Assembly (NCBI RefSeq): GCF_035688975.1
Contig: NZ_DASSMH010000142.1
Location: forward strand, 1 to 48,995
DNA from: CALMNV01 sp035688975
Lineage (GTDB): Bacteria > Actinomycetota > Actinomycetes > Actinomycetales > Dermatophilaceae
Reading direction: 5' to 3'
DNA: 48,995 bases
Shown here piece after piece: positions 15,494 to 24,445 of this stretch. The notes under the pieces are model-generated. The model was given only the letters and a program-made list of their open reading frames with translations. It was not told the DNA's origin and did no database searches. How positions within the stretch are numbered: the first letter of the stretch is position 1; every line of letters begins with the position of its first letter. Both the position numbers and the translations under genes were made by a program.

Positions 15494-17203
15494 GTGACCG
15501 CACAGGCAACGACGCCCGCCCACCCGCTCCTCGACGCGCACGCGCCGGTCCTCGACGAGATCCGGTCCGCCCTCGCGACGCGGTCGTGGTACTCCCGATA
15601 CCCCGAGTCTCCCAGCCCCCGGGTCTACGGCGAGGACGCCGCGGCAGTGGGCCTCGCGGCATACGAGGCCCATCTCGGTCGTCCGTATGCCGCCCTGGCC
15701 GACCAGCCGACCGACGGGACCTTCGTCGGCAGCGAGGTCTCGCCCTACGGCCCCACCCTCGGCGTCTCCTACCCCGCGCTCGACCTCGACGCCGGGCTCG
15801 CGGCCGCGCGCGGGGCGCTGCGCGCGTGGCGGGACGCCGGGCCGCAGGTGCGGGCCGCCGTCTGCGTCGAGATCGTCGACGCCGTGGGCCGGCGCAGCTT
15901 CGAGCTGGCCAACGCGGTGATGCACACGTCCGGCCAGCCCTTCGTCATGTCCTTCCAGGCGGGCGGCCCGCACGCCCTGGACCGCGCACTGGAGGCGATC
16001 GCCGCTGGTCTCGTCGAGCAGGAGCGGGTCCCCGCGTCGGTCGTGTGGGAGAAGCCGGCGCGCGACCAGCCGCTGCGGATGCGCAAGGACTACCGCATCG
16101 TCCCGCGCGGCGTGGGCCTCGTCATCGGGTGCAACACGTTCCCGACGTGGAACGCCTACCCCGGCCTCTTCGCCTCGCTCGTGACGGGCAACGCGGTGGT
16201 CGTCAAGCCGCACCCGCGGGCCGTGCTGCCGCTCGCGATCACCGTCGAGGCCGCCCGCCAGGTGCTCGCCGACGCCGGCTTCGACCGCGCCCTCGTCCAG
16301 CTCGCGGCCGAGTCCGACGGCCAGGGGCTGGCGCGGACGCTGGCGCAGCGCGACGAGGTGGCCATCATCGACTACACCGGCGGCCCGTCGTTCGGCGAGT
16401 GGCTCGAGCGGGAGGGTGCGACGCGGGGCGCACTGGTCTACACGGAGAAGGCGGGCCTCAACTCCGTCGTCGTCGACTCGACCGACGACCTGCGCGGGAC
16501 GCTTGGCAACCTCGCCTTCTCGCTCGCCCTCTACTCGGGCCAGATGTGCACGGCGCCGCAGAACCTCTACGTGCCGCAGTCCGGCGTGCAGACCGACGAG
16601 GGGCACCTGTCCTTCGACGAGTTCGGCGACCGGCTTGCCGAGGCCGTCACCCGGCTCACGGCAGACCCCGGCAAGGCCGTGGAGCTGCTCGGCGCCACGG
16701 TCAACGACCAGGTGCGCGCCAACGCCGACGCGCTCGCGCGCGTGGCGGCGCAGGCCGACGGTCGCGTGGTGCTGGAGTCGCGCCGCGTCGTGCACCCGGC
16801 ATACGCCGAGGCGGTCGTCCGGGCCCCCGGACTCGTCGCCGTCGACGTGTCGCGCGAGGACGCCTACACGCGCGAGTGCTTCGGCCCGGTCGGGTTCCTC
16901 ATCCGCACGACGTCGACGCAGCAGTCGCTCGAGCGGCTGGCCGGGACCGTGCGCGAGCACGGTGGCATGACGGCCTCGGTCTACTCCACCTCCGACGAGG
17001 TCCTTGGGGCGGCGCGGGAGGCGGCCGCCGACGCCGGGGTGGCCCTGTCCGAGAACCTCACCGGGCAGGTGTTCGTCAACCAGACCGCTGCCTTCTCGGA
17101 CTACCACGGCACGGGGGCCAACCCCGCCGCGAACGCCGCCTACACCGACGCGGCCTTCGTGGCGAGCCGCTTCCGGGTCATCACGTCGCGACGCCACGTG
17201 TGA
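15494..17203 (+). CDS. paaN: Phenylacetic acid degradation protein PaaN (aldehyde dehydrogenase family)
   Basis: 569 residues using GTG 15494, supported by TAGCCT seven bases upstream (leaderless pattern). It is an aldehyde-dehydrogenase-superfamily protein with the NAD-binding stretch PRGVGLVIGCNTFPTWNAYPGL near residue 200, the catalytic Cys in YSGQMCTAPQN near residue 350, and an ECFGPVGFLI block near the C-terminus. Unlike PaaZ it has no fused hydratase domain; this matches the stand-alone PaaN form of about 550 residues found in actinobacteria. It likely handles the ring-opened semialdehyde. Diverges from paaH and overlaps the following MFS gene by one base. Confidence 0.88.
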   Translation: MTAQATTPAHPLLDAHAPVLDEIRSALATRSWYSRYPESPSPRVYGEDAAAVGLAAYEAHLGRPYAALADQPTDGTFVGSEVSPYGPTLGVSYPALDLDAGLAAARGALRAWRDAGPQVRAAVCVEIVDAVGRRSFELANAVMHTSGQPFVMSFQAGGPHALDRALEAIAAGLVEQERVPASVVWEKPARDQPLRMRKDYRIVPRGVGLVIGCNTFPTWNAYPGLFASLVTGNAVVVKPHPRAVLPLAITVEAARQVLADAGFDRALVQLAAESDGQGLARTLAQRDEVAIIDYTGGPSFGEWLEREGATRGALVYTEKAGLNSVVVDSTDDLRGTLGNLAFSLALYSGQMCTAPQNLYVPQSGVQTDEGHLSFDEFGDRLAEAVTRLTADPGKAVELLGATVNDQVRANADALARVAAQADGRVVLESRRVVHPAYAEAVVRAPGLVAVDVSREDAYTRECFGPVGFLIRTTSTQQSLERLAGTVREHGGMTASVYSTSDEVLGAAREAAADAGVALSENLTGQVFVNQTAAFSDYHGTGANPAANAAYTDAAFVASRFRVITSRRHV

Positions 17204-18702
17204 TGCCGGGCATCGAGGTGGACGCCGCTGCCGGCGACCGGGCGTCGGTGCAGCGGCGGGTGGTGCGCACGCTCGTCCTGTCCCAGGCCCTCGGCGGCCT
17301 GGGGATGGCGAGCGGGCTCGCGGTCGGGGCGCTCCTCGCCCAGGACGTCTCCGGCACGGAGTCGCTCGCCGGTCTCGGCACCACCTTCCAGGTGCTCGGC
17401 GCCGCCCTCATCGCGATCCCCGTCGCCCGCGTCATGGCGGCACGGGGCCGTCGCCCGGGCCTGGCGCTCGGGCTCGTGCTGGCCCTGGTCGGCGCGACCC
17501 TCGTCGTCACGGCGGCCGTGGCCCGGTCGTTCGCGCTACTGCTGCTCGGGATGCTGCTCTTCGGGGGCGGCACGTCGGCGAACAGCCAGGCGCGGTATGC
17601 CGCCGCCGACCTCGCCGACCCCGGGCGCCGGGGGCGCGACCTGTCCGTCGTCGTCTGGGCGACGACCATCGGGTCGGTCCTCGGGCCCAACCTCGTCGGC
17701 CCGGGGCAGGCGCTCGCCCGGGCCGTGGGCCTGCCACCGCTCGCCGGCTCCTTCGGCTTCTCGCTCGTGGGCTTCGTGCTCGCGCTCCTCGTCGTCACCG
17801 CGTTCCTGCGCCCCGACCCGCTCCTGCTGGCACGCGCGCTCGAGCGGGAGGCTCGCCGCGCGGGGGCAGCACGGCCCGCGGGCGCGGCGCAGCGCGTCGC
17901 CAGCGGAGCCAGCGGAGCCAGCGGGGCCGCCCTGCCGGCCGCCGACGGCGCGGCCCGCGCAGTCTCGATCCCCGCGGGATCGGCCCCCGACGGCACGGCC
18001 CGAGCGGTCTCGATCCCCGTGGGGTCGGCCCCCGACGGCGCGGCTCCACTGGAGCCGGTCGACGGCCTGGGTCCGGGCGAGCTCGGGGACGGGGCCGAGG
18101 ACCACGACGGCTCCCTCACGCGCGGCCTGCGCGTGGTGCGCTCCCGCGCGGGGGCGCGGCTCGGCGTGCTGACCATCGCGCTCGGGCACGTCGTCATGGT
18201 CAGCGTCATGGTGATGACCCCCGTGCACATGCGCCACGGCCACGCGGAGCTCGAGGTCATCGGTCTCGTCATCTCGGCGCACGTCCTCGGCATGTTCGCC
18301 TTCTCCCCGCTCGTGGGCGCCGCCGTGGACCGCTGGGGCAGCCGGCCCGTCGCTGCCGGGGGAGGGGCGGTCCTCACCGTGGCCGCGCTGCTCGCGGGAC
18401 GCTCGGCGGCCGGGTGGTCACCGCTTCTGCTCGTCGCCCTGCTCCTGCTCGGGGTGGGCTGGTCGGGCACGTTGATCTCCGGCTCCACGCTGCTCATCGC
18501 CGCCGTGTCCCCCGTGGAGCGGCCCGCGACGCAGGGCCTCTCGGAGGTGCTCATGGGCCTCGCCGGGGCGGCCGGCGGTGCGGTCGCCGGCGTTGTCGTC
18601 GACCGTTTCGGCTACTCGGCGCTCGCCTCGACGGCGTCCGTCGTCGGCCTGGCCATCGTCGCGCTGCAGCTGACGTCCCGCACCGGCGCGCCAAGGCGGT
18701 GA
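17203..18702 (+). CDS. MFS transporter with repeat-bearing central loop
   Basis: 499 residues; its ATG at 17203 reuses the A of the paaN TGA, so the two are coupled. About twelve hydrophobic helices form two halves. The cytoplasmic loop between them (about residues 220-310) is Ala/Gly/Ser/Pro-rich and contains 2.3 copies of a 15-residue repeat (ARAVSIPAGSAPDG type). The family exports or imports small molecules with protons; cotranslation with paaN suggests an aromatic acid or a toxic intermediate as substrate, which is inference. Length is above the usual 400-450 because of the loop. Confidence 0.88.
   Translation: MPGIEVDAAAGDRASVQRRVVRTLVLSQALGGLGMASGLAVGALLAQDVSGTESLAGLGTTFQVLGAALIAIPVARVMAARGRRPGLALGLVLALVGATLVVTAAVARSFALLLLGMLLFGGGTSANSQARYAAADLADPGRRGRDLSVVVWATTIGSVLGPNLVGPGQALARAVGLPPLAGSFGFSLVGFVLALLVVTAFLRPDPLLLARALEREARRAGAARPAGAAQRVASGASGASGAALPAADGAARAVSIPAGSAPDGTARAVSIPVGSAPDGAAPLEPVDGLGPGELGDGAEDHDGSLTRGLRVVRSRAGARLGVLTIALGHVVMVSVMVMTPVHMRHGHAELEVIGLVISAHVLGMFAFSPLVGAAVDRWGSRPVAAGGGAVLTVAALLAGRSAAGWSPLLLVALLLLGVGWSGTLISGSTLLIAAVSPVERPATQGLSEVLMGLAGAAGGAVAGVVVDRFGYSALASTASVVGLAIVALQLTSRTGAPRR
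17944..18047 (+). repeat. 45-bp in-frame tandem repeat inside the MFS loop
   Basis: GACGGC-started units begin at 17944, 17989 and 18034 (45 bp period, about 2.3 copies). They encode near-identical 15-residue units, differing by a few substitutions, so copy number can change without frameshift. Confidence 0.85.
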
Positions 18703-18755
18703 CGGCGCCGGGGCCGCCGCGGTGACGCCAGCCCGACGGCTCAGGAGCGCAGCCC

Positions 18756-19931
18756 TCAGCCCTTGTGGGCCGCGGACGCGCGCCCCGCGGCGAGCCAGGC
18801 CGTCCACGCGGCCGCCGCGATCGCGGCGATGGCGCCTCCCGCGAAGGCCGCCTGGAGGCCCTGGGCCTGCGCCAGCAGGCCGAGGACGATGGGTCCGCCG
18901 CCGATGCCGAGGTCGATGAACACGCTCGCCGTGCCGGCGGCCGCGCCGCGCTCGCGTGGCCCGACGGTCGCGAAGACGGCGGCGAAGTACGCCGGGGTGA
19001 GGACGGACACACCGATGCCGATGATGGCGGCGGCGAGGAGCAAGGTGGGCACGCTGGCGGTCAGCGCCGCGAGCCCGGCTCCGGCCGCGGTCAGAGCGAG
19101 CGCGCCGGCCAGGTGGCGAAGCGGGGAGCCGCGATCGGCCGCTCTCGCGAACGCGATCCGTCCCGCGACGACGACGGCGCCGTAGGTCAGCAGGACCAGG
19201 CTGGGGGCGCGGCTGCCGATCTCAACGGCCCGGATGGCGGCGAAGGCAAGGAAGCCCGCGGAGGCGACCAGCCCACCGAGGAGTCCCAGGGCGACCTTGA
19301 GAGAGGGGCGGTGGATGAGGCGGGCTGGCCCCGGGGCCGGCGTGCGGTCCTGCGCCCGGTCGTCGAACGCCTGCGCGAAGAGCGCCGCCACCGCGCAGAG
19401 CGCCGCTGCCGCCCACCAGGCTGCGGCGTACCCAGCCCACCCGATGAGCCGCTCACCGAGAGGTGGCCCGAGCGCCAGGCCGCCGTAGAGGGCCATCGAG
19501 TTGTAGCTGAGCGCCTCGCCGGCCCGGCCCGGCGGTGCCACGTCGGCCAGGGCGGCGAAGCCGGCGACGAAGAAGGCCGCCTCCGCGACGCCCATGAGGA
19601 GGCGGACTGCGACGACGGCGGCGATGGTCGACGTGACGAGGAAGCCGAGTGCGCAGACGGCCGCCAGGGCCGCGCCCGACACCATGAGCCGCCGCCGCCC
19701 GAACCGGTCCGAGAGTCGCCCGGCCCACGGGCGCAGCGCGAGCGCGGTGAGGGAGTAGGCCCCGAAGGCGAGGCCCGCTCCGGCGGCCGCCGCGTGGACC
19801 GGGCCCACGGCATACAGGGGGAGCGCGTAGACGAAGAGACCCGCGGCGAGGAAATAGGCGAGATCCATCGCCGTCAGCCGGACGAATGCCGCCGTCCACA
19901 GCCGACCCGTGGGAGCGGTCGACGGCTCCAC
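18756..19931 (-). CDS. MFS transporter (drug/metabolite efflux type)
   Basis: 391 residues from GTG 19931, supported by the minus-strand element TAGCCT (19944-19939) seven bases before it, so probably leaderless. Twelve hydrophobic segments are visible, with the MFS loop motif GRLSDRFGRRRLMVSG after the second helix and a second copy-like loop after the eighth. Substrate unknown. It is convergent with the previous MFS gene (about 50 bp gap) and upstream of the DUF222 nuclease in the same direction. Confidence 0.88.
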   Translation of the reverse strand: MEPSTAPTGRLWTAAFVRLTAMDLAYFLAAGLFVYALPLYAVGPVHAAAAGAGLAFGAYSLTALALRPWAGRLSDRFGRRRLMVSGAALAAVCALGFLVTSTIAAVVAVRLLMGVAEAAFFVAGFAALADVAPPGRAGEALSYNSMALYGGLALGPPLGERLIGWAGYAAAWWAAAALCAVAALFAQAFDDRAQDRTPAPGPARLIHRPSLKVALGLLGGLVASAGFLAFAAIRAVEIGSRAPSLVLLTYGAVVVAGRIAFARAADRGSPLRHLAGALALTAAGAGLAALTASVPTLLLAAAIIGIGVSVLTPAYFAAVFATVGPRERGAAAGTASVFIDLGIGGGPIVLGLLAQAQGLQAAFAGGAIAAIAAAAWTAWLAAGRASAAHKG

Positions 19932-19938
19932 CCACCCA

Positions 19939-19944
19939 AGGCTA
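19939..19944 (-). promoter_or_regulatory. Leaderless -10 element of the second MFS gene
   Basis: TAGCCT on the minus strand, seven bases before the GTG start. Same pattern as paaN, CPBP, metG and others in the window. Confidence 0.55.
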
Positions 19945-20048
19945 GCGCGGAGCGCGGCCGTCCCGGCGAGGCGGGCCGACCCCCCACCGGTCCACTCGCG
20001 CGGCCACGCCCGGATGGACGACTGCCAGCAGCGCGTGCGGCTGGTCCG

Positions 20049-21437
20049 TCAGAAGGGCGGCGGGTCGTGGGGTTGCGGGCTGGTGGGTGGTTTGGCTGGT
20101 GGTGGGTCCGGGTGGGGGTCGGGTGGTGGTCGGCGTGGTGGGGCGTGCCGGGCGGCTTCGAGCCAGTCCTTGGGGTGGGTGACGTAGCGTCGGCCGGCGG
20201 CGGTGCGCCAGGTGATGGCCGCGGTGGTGGGGTCGCGGTGCGCGTGCCAGATTCCTTGGGTCTTGACCCGGTGGTGGGTGCGGTGTTTGGCGCTGAGGTT
20301 GCTTGGGGTGGTGGGCCCGGCGGGCCAGGGGGTGTCGTGGTCGAGGTCGCAGCGTGCGGCGGGTAGGTGGCATCCGGGTCCGCGGCAGGTGCCGTCGACG
20401 GCTTGGACGTGCGCGATCATCTCGGCGCTGGGGCGGTAGCCGGTGCGGTGCAGGCCCAGCGCGTGGCCGGTGTCCACGTCGACGAGGAGGGTTTTCCAGG
20501 TGCTGTCCTCGGCGGTGATCAGGGCCCGGGCCTGCTCGGCGGCTACCCAGCCGTGGCCGGGCAGCTCGCAGGGGCTGTCGTCCAGGCCGAGGGCCGTGGT
20601 GATGGGGACCACGACCCACACGGTGGCGGCGGGTCGGCGCCCGAGGGTGGGGAAGGAGCTGTCGGGGCCGGGGTGGCCCCAGATCGCGGTGTCGCTGAGG
20701 TAGTCGGCGCGCAGCCGTTGCAGGGTGCGGGGGTCGCCGGCGGCGCGGGCGGCGCGGGCGGCGGCGTCGGCGCGGTCCATGGCGGCGGTGATCTTGTCCG
20801 CGTCGTTGGTCACCGTCAGGGTGGCGGTGCCGTCGTCGTGCAGGGTGGTGTAGGCGCCGATGCGGGCGCGGGCGGCGCGGCGGCGGGCGGCGGCGGCCTC
20901 GGCGTCGACGGCGAGGACGGCGCGGCGCAGGCGCTGCCGGAAGAGGGTCACGCTCAGGCCCGCGCCGTCGCGGGTGGGGGCGAGCGCCGCCCGGGCGACC
21001 GCCTCGACGTCCTCGTCGGGCAGCCCGGTGGTGGCCTCGAGCACCTCGCAGGCCCGGGACATCGTCGTGGTGCCGGCGGTGAGCTGGTCGGTCAGGAACC
21101 GGGTGCGGGTCGCTGGGCCGGTGGCCAGGTCCAGGCGCAGTCCCACCTCGGTGGGGCCCAGCCCGGTGGCGGTGGTGACCTCCAGCACCACCAGCTCGCG
21201 GGGGGTGAACGCGGCCGTGGCGCGCGGGGTGTCGCGGCGCATGGCGGCCAGCTCGGCCTGCGCGGTGGCGAGCATCCGGGCCAGCGCCGGGAGGGTGGCT
21301 GCGTCGAGGCGGGCCTTGAGCCGTTCGGCGCGTTCGATCAGCGCCAGCTCGGCGTGCAGCGCGGCGGCGCCGGTGGCCGGCTCGTCGGCCGGTGTGGGGA
21401 GGGGGCTCATGGCCCCGACGGTGGTGTCCACGCCCAT
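20049..21437 (-). CDS. DUF222 / HNH endonuclease (13E12-repeat family)
   Basis: 462 residues. A long N-terminal DUF222 helical domain (about residues 30-320) is followed by an HNH nuclease core: CRGPGCHLPAARCDLDHDTPW with paired Cys, then NLSAKHRTHHRVK. The C-terminus is a Pro/Arg/His tail. This family is multicopy and often mobile in actinobacteria; the exact biological role is unsettled. The promoter contains a LexA-type SOS box (21445-21460) and almost no leader before the ATG, as reported for some mycobacterial 13E12 genes, so DNA damage induction is likely. GC is lower in the G/T-rich 3' part, and no GTATGCCG octamer occurs inside. Confidence 0.93.
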   Translation of the reverse strand: MGVDTTVGAMSPLPTPADEPATGAAALHAELALIERAERLKARLDAATLPALARMLATAQAELAAMRRDTPRATAAFTPRELVVLEVTTATGLGPTEVGLRLDLATGPATRTRFLTDQLTAGTTTMSRACEVLEATTGLPDEDVEAVARAALAPTRDGAGLSVTLFRQRLRRAVLAVDAEAAAARRRAARARIGAYTTLHDDGTATLTVTNDADKITAAMDRADAAARAARAAGDPRTLQRLRADYLSDTAIWGHPGPDSSFPTLGRRPAATVWVVVPITTALGLDDSPCELPGHGWVAAEQARALITAEDSTWKTLLVDVDTGHALGLHRTGYRPSAEMIAHVQAVDGTCRGPGCHLPAARCDLDHDTPWPAGPTTPSNLSAKHRTHHRVKTQGIWHAHRDPTTAAITWRTAAGRRYVTHPKDWLEAARHAPPRRPPPDPHPDPPPAKPPTSPQPHDPPPF

Positions 21438-21444
21438 GCTCTAG

Positions 21445-21460
21445 TAGAACACACGTTCGA
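21445..21460 (-). promoter_or_regulatory. LexA SOS box in the DUF222/HNH promoter
   Basis: TAGAAC-ACAC-GTTCGA matches the actinobacterial SOS consensus TCGAAC-N4-GTTCGA with a single mismatch. On the minus strand TTGACG (about 21470) and TACTAG or TCTACT (about 21446) flank it as -35 and -10, so LexA would block polymerase directly. The -10 lies only a few bases before the ATG, predicting a leaderless transcript. Confidence 0.8.
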
Positions 21461-21520
21461 CTAAACGTCAAGCCGCGAGGGCGCCGGGGTCGGGCTGCCG
21501 CGGCCTGGGACCGCTGGGCG

Positions 21521-22348
21521 CTACAGGGCCACTCCACGCGCCCGCAGGAGCGTGTAGCCCACGAAGGCGACGACATCGAGGAGCGTGTGGCAGACCACGA
21601 GCGGCAGCACGCGACGGGTCCGCACGAAGACGAGCCCCAGGAGCACGCCCATGGCCACGTTGCCGGCGAAGCCCCCGAACCCCTGATAGAGGTGATAGGT
21701 GCCGCGGATCGCCGCCGACACGCCGATGACGACCGGCCACGACCACCCGACCTGGCGCCAGCGGGTGAAGAGGTAGCCGACCATGACGACCTCCTCGAGC
21801 ACGGCGTTCTCGGCGGCGGCGAGGACGAGCACGGGCACGGCCCACCAGACATCGGCGAGGTTGGCCGCGGACACGGAGGTGTTGACACCGAGCGCCTTGG
21901 CGGCGACGTAGAGCAGCAGGCCCGGTATGCCGATCAGCGCAGCGAGCCCGAGACCGCGCGTCGCGTCGCGGACCGGCTCCCGGCCGTCGAGGCCGAGGAA
22001 GCGGCGCGGCGAGATGCCCATGGCGGGCGGAGCCACCCGCGCGAGGAGGAAGAGGGCGAGGAGGACCGGCACCAGCGCCAGTGCGATGCCGACGAGCTGG
22101 TAGGCGAGGTCGAGCCAGGGCCGGTCCGGGGTCACGGCGGTGTTCATCGCCGCCGTCTGCTGGGCCAGCGGCACGGGACGCGTGAGCCGCTCGACGATCT
22201 GCAGCACCGACCTGACCGCGGAGGCACCGAGCGAGACCCCGAGGACCAGCAAGGTCTCGGTGCGCAGCCCCCGTCGCTCGACCGGGCTCGAGACCGCCGC
22301 GGGGTCCCGCTTCAACGCGGCGAGCGGCACGGCATACCGGCGGGGCAT
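21521..22348 (-). CDS. CPBP-family intramembrane metalloprotease
   Basis: 275 residues from ATG 22348, chosen because TAGAGT (22361-22356) lies seven bases upstream; the open frame extends further but would run past the promoter. Multiple membrane helices carry the Abi/CPBP motifs: AENAVLEEVVMVGYLFTR (EExxxR-like Glu pair), GTYHLYQGFGG and CHTLLDVV. Family members (Rce1-like) act in membrane protein processing or bacteriocin self-protection. Divergent from the dienelactone-hydrolase-like gene. Confidence 0.88.
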   Translation of the reverse strand: MPRRYAVPLAALKRDPAAVSSPVERRGLRTETLLVLGVSLGASAVRSVLQIVERLTRPVPLAQQTAAMNTAVTPDRPWLDLAYQLVGIALALVPVLLALFLLARVAPPAMGISPRRFLGLDGREPVRDATRGLGLAALIGIPGLLLYVAAKALGVNTSVSAANLADVWWAVPVLVLAAAENAVLEEVVMVGYLFTRWRQVGWSWPVVIGVSAAIRGTYHLYQGFGGFAGNVAMGVLLGLVFVRTRRVLPLVVCHTLLDVVAFVGYTLLRARGVAL

Positions 22349-22403
22349 GGCCGCCACTCTACGGAGCCGCGGCTCGGCCGGGCGCGCGACTAGGGTGCTC
22401 GTC
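22349..22403. promoter_or_regulatory. Compact divergent leaderless promoters, CPBP / DLH-like
   Basis: Minus-strand TAGAGT (22361-22356) sits 7 nt before the CPBP ATG and plus-strand TAGGGT (22391-22396) sits 7 nt before the DLH-like ATG at 22404. Neither gene has a ribosome-binding site in the 55-base gap. Confidence 0.55.
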
Positions 22404-23162
22404 ATGGTGGACGAGCACGCCACCGAGAGCCAGCTGCGGCGGTGGTCGCGCGGGACGCACGCCGCGGGCCCGACGATCTATCCGACCTACCGCCGCGGCG
22501 CGGGCCCGGGGGTCGTCGTCATCCACGAGAGTCCCGGCCTCACGCCGGAGGTCATCGCCTTCGCCGACGAGGTCGTCGCCGAGGGTTTCACCGTCGTGCT
22601 GCCACACCTCTTCGGCAGCTCCCACGCACCGCCCCGGACGTGGGAGGGGGCCTGGGTCATTCCCCGCCTGTGCGTCTCCCGGGAGTTCACCATGCTGGCG
22701 ACCGGGCGCACCGCGCCGCTCGCGGGGTGGCTGCGCAGCCTCGCTCGCGAGCTGCACGCGGAGCTGGGCGGACCGGGCGTCGGGGCCGTCGGGATGTGCG
22801 TGACGGGCGGGTTCGCCCTCGCCATGATGGTCGACCCGTCGGTGGTGGCGCCCGTGGTCGCGCAGCCGGCGGTCCCGCTGCCGATCGGGCGCCGGCGTGC
22901 CGCGGACCTCAACCTCTCGCCCGACGACCTTGCCGCGGTCCGGCGGCGGGTGGCCGGCGGCTGCCCGGTGCTCGGCCTGCGCTACCGCGACGACTGGGTG
23001 ACGGGGACGCGGTTCGAGACGCTGCGGCGCGAGCTCGGCGACGGCTTCCTCCGCGTGGAGCTGCCCGGCCTCGGCCACTCGACACTCACCGACCACCGGC
23101 ATCCCGAGGCCGTCGCGCGCGTCCTCGCCTTCTTCCGGGAGCGCCTCAAGCCGGGGAGGTGA
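22404..23162 (+). CDS. Dienelactone hydrolase-like alpha/beta hydrolase
   Basis: 252 residues. The N-terminal VVVIHESPGLTPEVIAFADEVV segment matches the DLH family HE.G loop, and VGAVGMCVTGGFAL holds the nucleophile elbow with Cys in place of Ser, as in dienelactone hydrolases. A late Asp and His (GLGHSTLTDH) complete a plausible triad. Substrate unknown; DLHs open lactones in aromatic degradation, and this gene is a few kb from paa genes, but no direct link is seen. Start is supported by a leaderless TAGGGT element. Confidence 0.85.
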   Translation: MVDEHATESQLRRWSRGTHAAGPTIYPTYRRGAGPGVVVIHESPGLTPEVIAFADEVVAEGFTVVLPHLFGSSHAPPRTWEGAWVIPRLCVSREFTMLATGRTAPLAGWLRSLARELHAELGGPGVGAVGMCVTGGFALAMMVDPSVVAPVVAQPAVPLPIGRRRAADLNLSPDDLAAVRRRVAGGCPVLGLRYRDDWVTGTRFETLRRELGDGFLRVELPGLGHSTLTDHRHPEAVARVLAFFRERLKPGR

Positions 23163-23198
23163 GGGCTTGCACCCGTGGGCTTGACCCCCGACCCCGGT

Positions 23199-23801
23199 TC
23201 ACGTCCGGGCGCCCGCCCGCCAGGGGCGCAGCCACGGCGTCTCCGGCCAGCCCTCGCGCCCGGCGACGAGCTCGTACATCGTCGCGCCGTCGATCGACTC
23301 GCGCACGATGTCGGCGTGGCCGGCGTGGCGCGCGTGCTCCTCGATGAGGTGCAGGACGACCCACCGCACGGACCACGACTCGACGTCTCGGGGGAACCAG
23401 GGCGCGTCTCGGGGCACCGGCACGGGCGCGTCGAGGTCGGCCGTGCGCAGCACCTCGCGCGTCGCGGCGCCCACCTCGTCGAGTGCCTGCAGCAGGCTGG
23501 CGAGCGTGTCCTCGTCAGTGAGGAGGAAGTCGCCGCCGTATGCCGCCGCGCGCTGCTCCCGCGATCCGCCGTCGGCTGGGGAGTGGCCGGGAGCGGCCGT
23601 GATGCGACCGACCCACGCCCACTCGGTGTGCGCGACATGCTTGAGGAGGCCGCCCATCGTGAGCGCACCCGCCGTCGGGGCGAGTCGGAGCTGCTCCTCG
23701 GTGAGACCGTATGCCGCCGAGGCGAACGCGTCGCGCTGCTGGTCGAGGAAGGCGATGAGGCCGTCTCGCTCGTCGACGACGGGGGAGACAAGTGCGGGCA
23801 C
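23199..23801 (-). CDS. DinB/DUF664-family protein
   Basis: 200 residues starting at ATG 23801 with a GAAGGAGA ribosome site. A four-helix DinB-like fold is suggested by LIAFLDQQRDAFASAAYGLTEEQLR, then LLKHVAHTEWAW and HLIEEHARHAGHADIVRE, which supply three conserved His for a metal site. DUF664 proteins are often mycothiol- or bacillithiol-dependent transferases in actinobacteria, so a thiol S-transferase role is possible but unproven. Next to a second DinB-like gene and a WYL regulator. Confidence 0.85.
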   Translation of the reverse strand: MPALVSPVVDERDGLIAFLDQQRDAFASAAYGLTEEQLRLAPTAGALTMGGLLKHVAHTEWAWVGRITAAPGHSPADGGSREQRAAAYGGDFLLTDEDTLASLLQALDEVGAATREVLRTADLDAPVPVPRDAPWFPRDVESWSVRWVVLHLIEEHARHAGHADIVRESIDGATMYELVAGREGWPETPWLRPWRAGART

Positions 23802-23846
23802 GGGACTCTCCTTCTCGTGGGTCGGGCTGGGGGTGCGGGCCTGGGC

Positions 23847-24407
23847 TCAGCGGTGGTGGTGCGCGTAGAGGTCGCGCAGCAGGGCCACCTCGGCGCCGTG
23901 GTGGATCACCTCTCGGTTGATGTGCAGGACGAGCTCTGCGCGGGAGTGCTCCGACCACTGGCCCTCGGCGGGCCCGCACGGCTCGAGCAGGGCCTCGTCG
24001 TCCCAGCCCCGCACGCCGGCGCGCCACCCGGCATACGCCTCGTCGAGCTGGGCGAGGGCGGCACCGGCGGTGGGCGCGTAGTCGAAGGTCAGGTAGTCCG
24101 CCGGCGGGCCCCCGAAGTGGTGCTGCGTCCGGGTGCCGAGCACGCCGACGACGACGTGCGCGAGGCGCCAGGCGATGGTCGTCACGGGTGCGGGCTGCGG
24201 CTCGGGGAAGGCGAAGTCGATGGTCGTCGCGCCGGAGCCGCCCTGCAGCTCGGTGCGGCCCTCGCCTCGGGGATGGACGGTCCAGGCGCCGGGCACGGGC
24301 TCCCAGAGGTACTCGTCGTCGCTCAGCCCGTCGAGTCGGGGGCGCAGCTGCGCGGTCCAGTGCCAGTCCAGCTGCTCGGTGAGGAATCGGCTCCACGTCG
24401 TCGTCAT
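23847..24407 (-). CDS. DinB-like metal-binding protein
   Basis: 186 residues from ATG 24407. The N-terminal LTEQLDWHWTAQLRPRLDGLSDDEYLWEP is the typical opening of actinobacterial DinB-fold proteins, and the late INREVIHHGAEVALLRDLY supplies the conserved His pair; an earlier His lies in WRLAHVVVG. Function by family: thiol-dependent metalloenzyme, substrate unknown. It is 46 nt upstream of the DUF664 gene on the same strand and diverges from a WYL regulator with a palindrome between them. Confidence 0.85.
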   Translation of the reverse strand: MTTTWSRFLTEQLDWHWTAQLRPRLDGLSDDEYLWEPVPGAWTVHPRGEGRTELQGGSGATTIDFAFPEPQPAPVTTIAWRLAHVVVGVLGTRTQHHFGGPPADYLTFDYAPTAGAALAQLDEAYAGWRAGVRGWDDEALLEPCGPAEGQWSEHSRAELVLHINREVIHHGAEVALLRDLYAHHHR

Positions 24408-24430
24408 GGGACGAGCGTCGCAGCCAACTA

Positions 24431-24445
24431 GGACAGGATGTGTCC
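24431..24445. promoter_or_regulatory. Inverted repeat in the DinB/WYL divergent gap, candidate operator
   Basis: GGACA-GGATG-TGTCC, a perfect 5+5 palindrome, lies in the 61-bp gap between the divergent genes. Placement suggests the WYL regulator controls itself and the DinB gene; this is inference. Confidence 0.5.
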
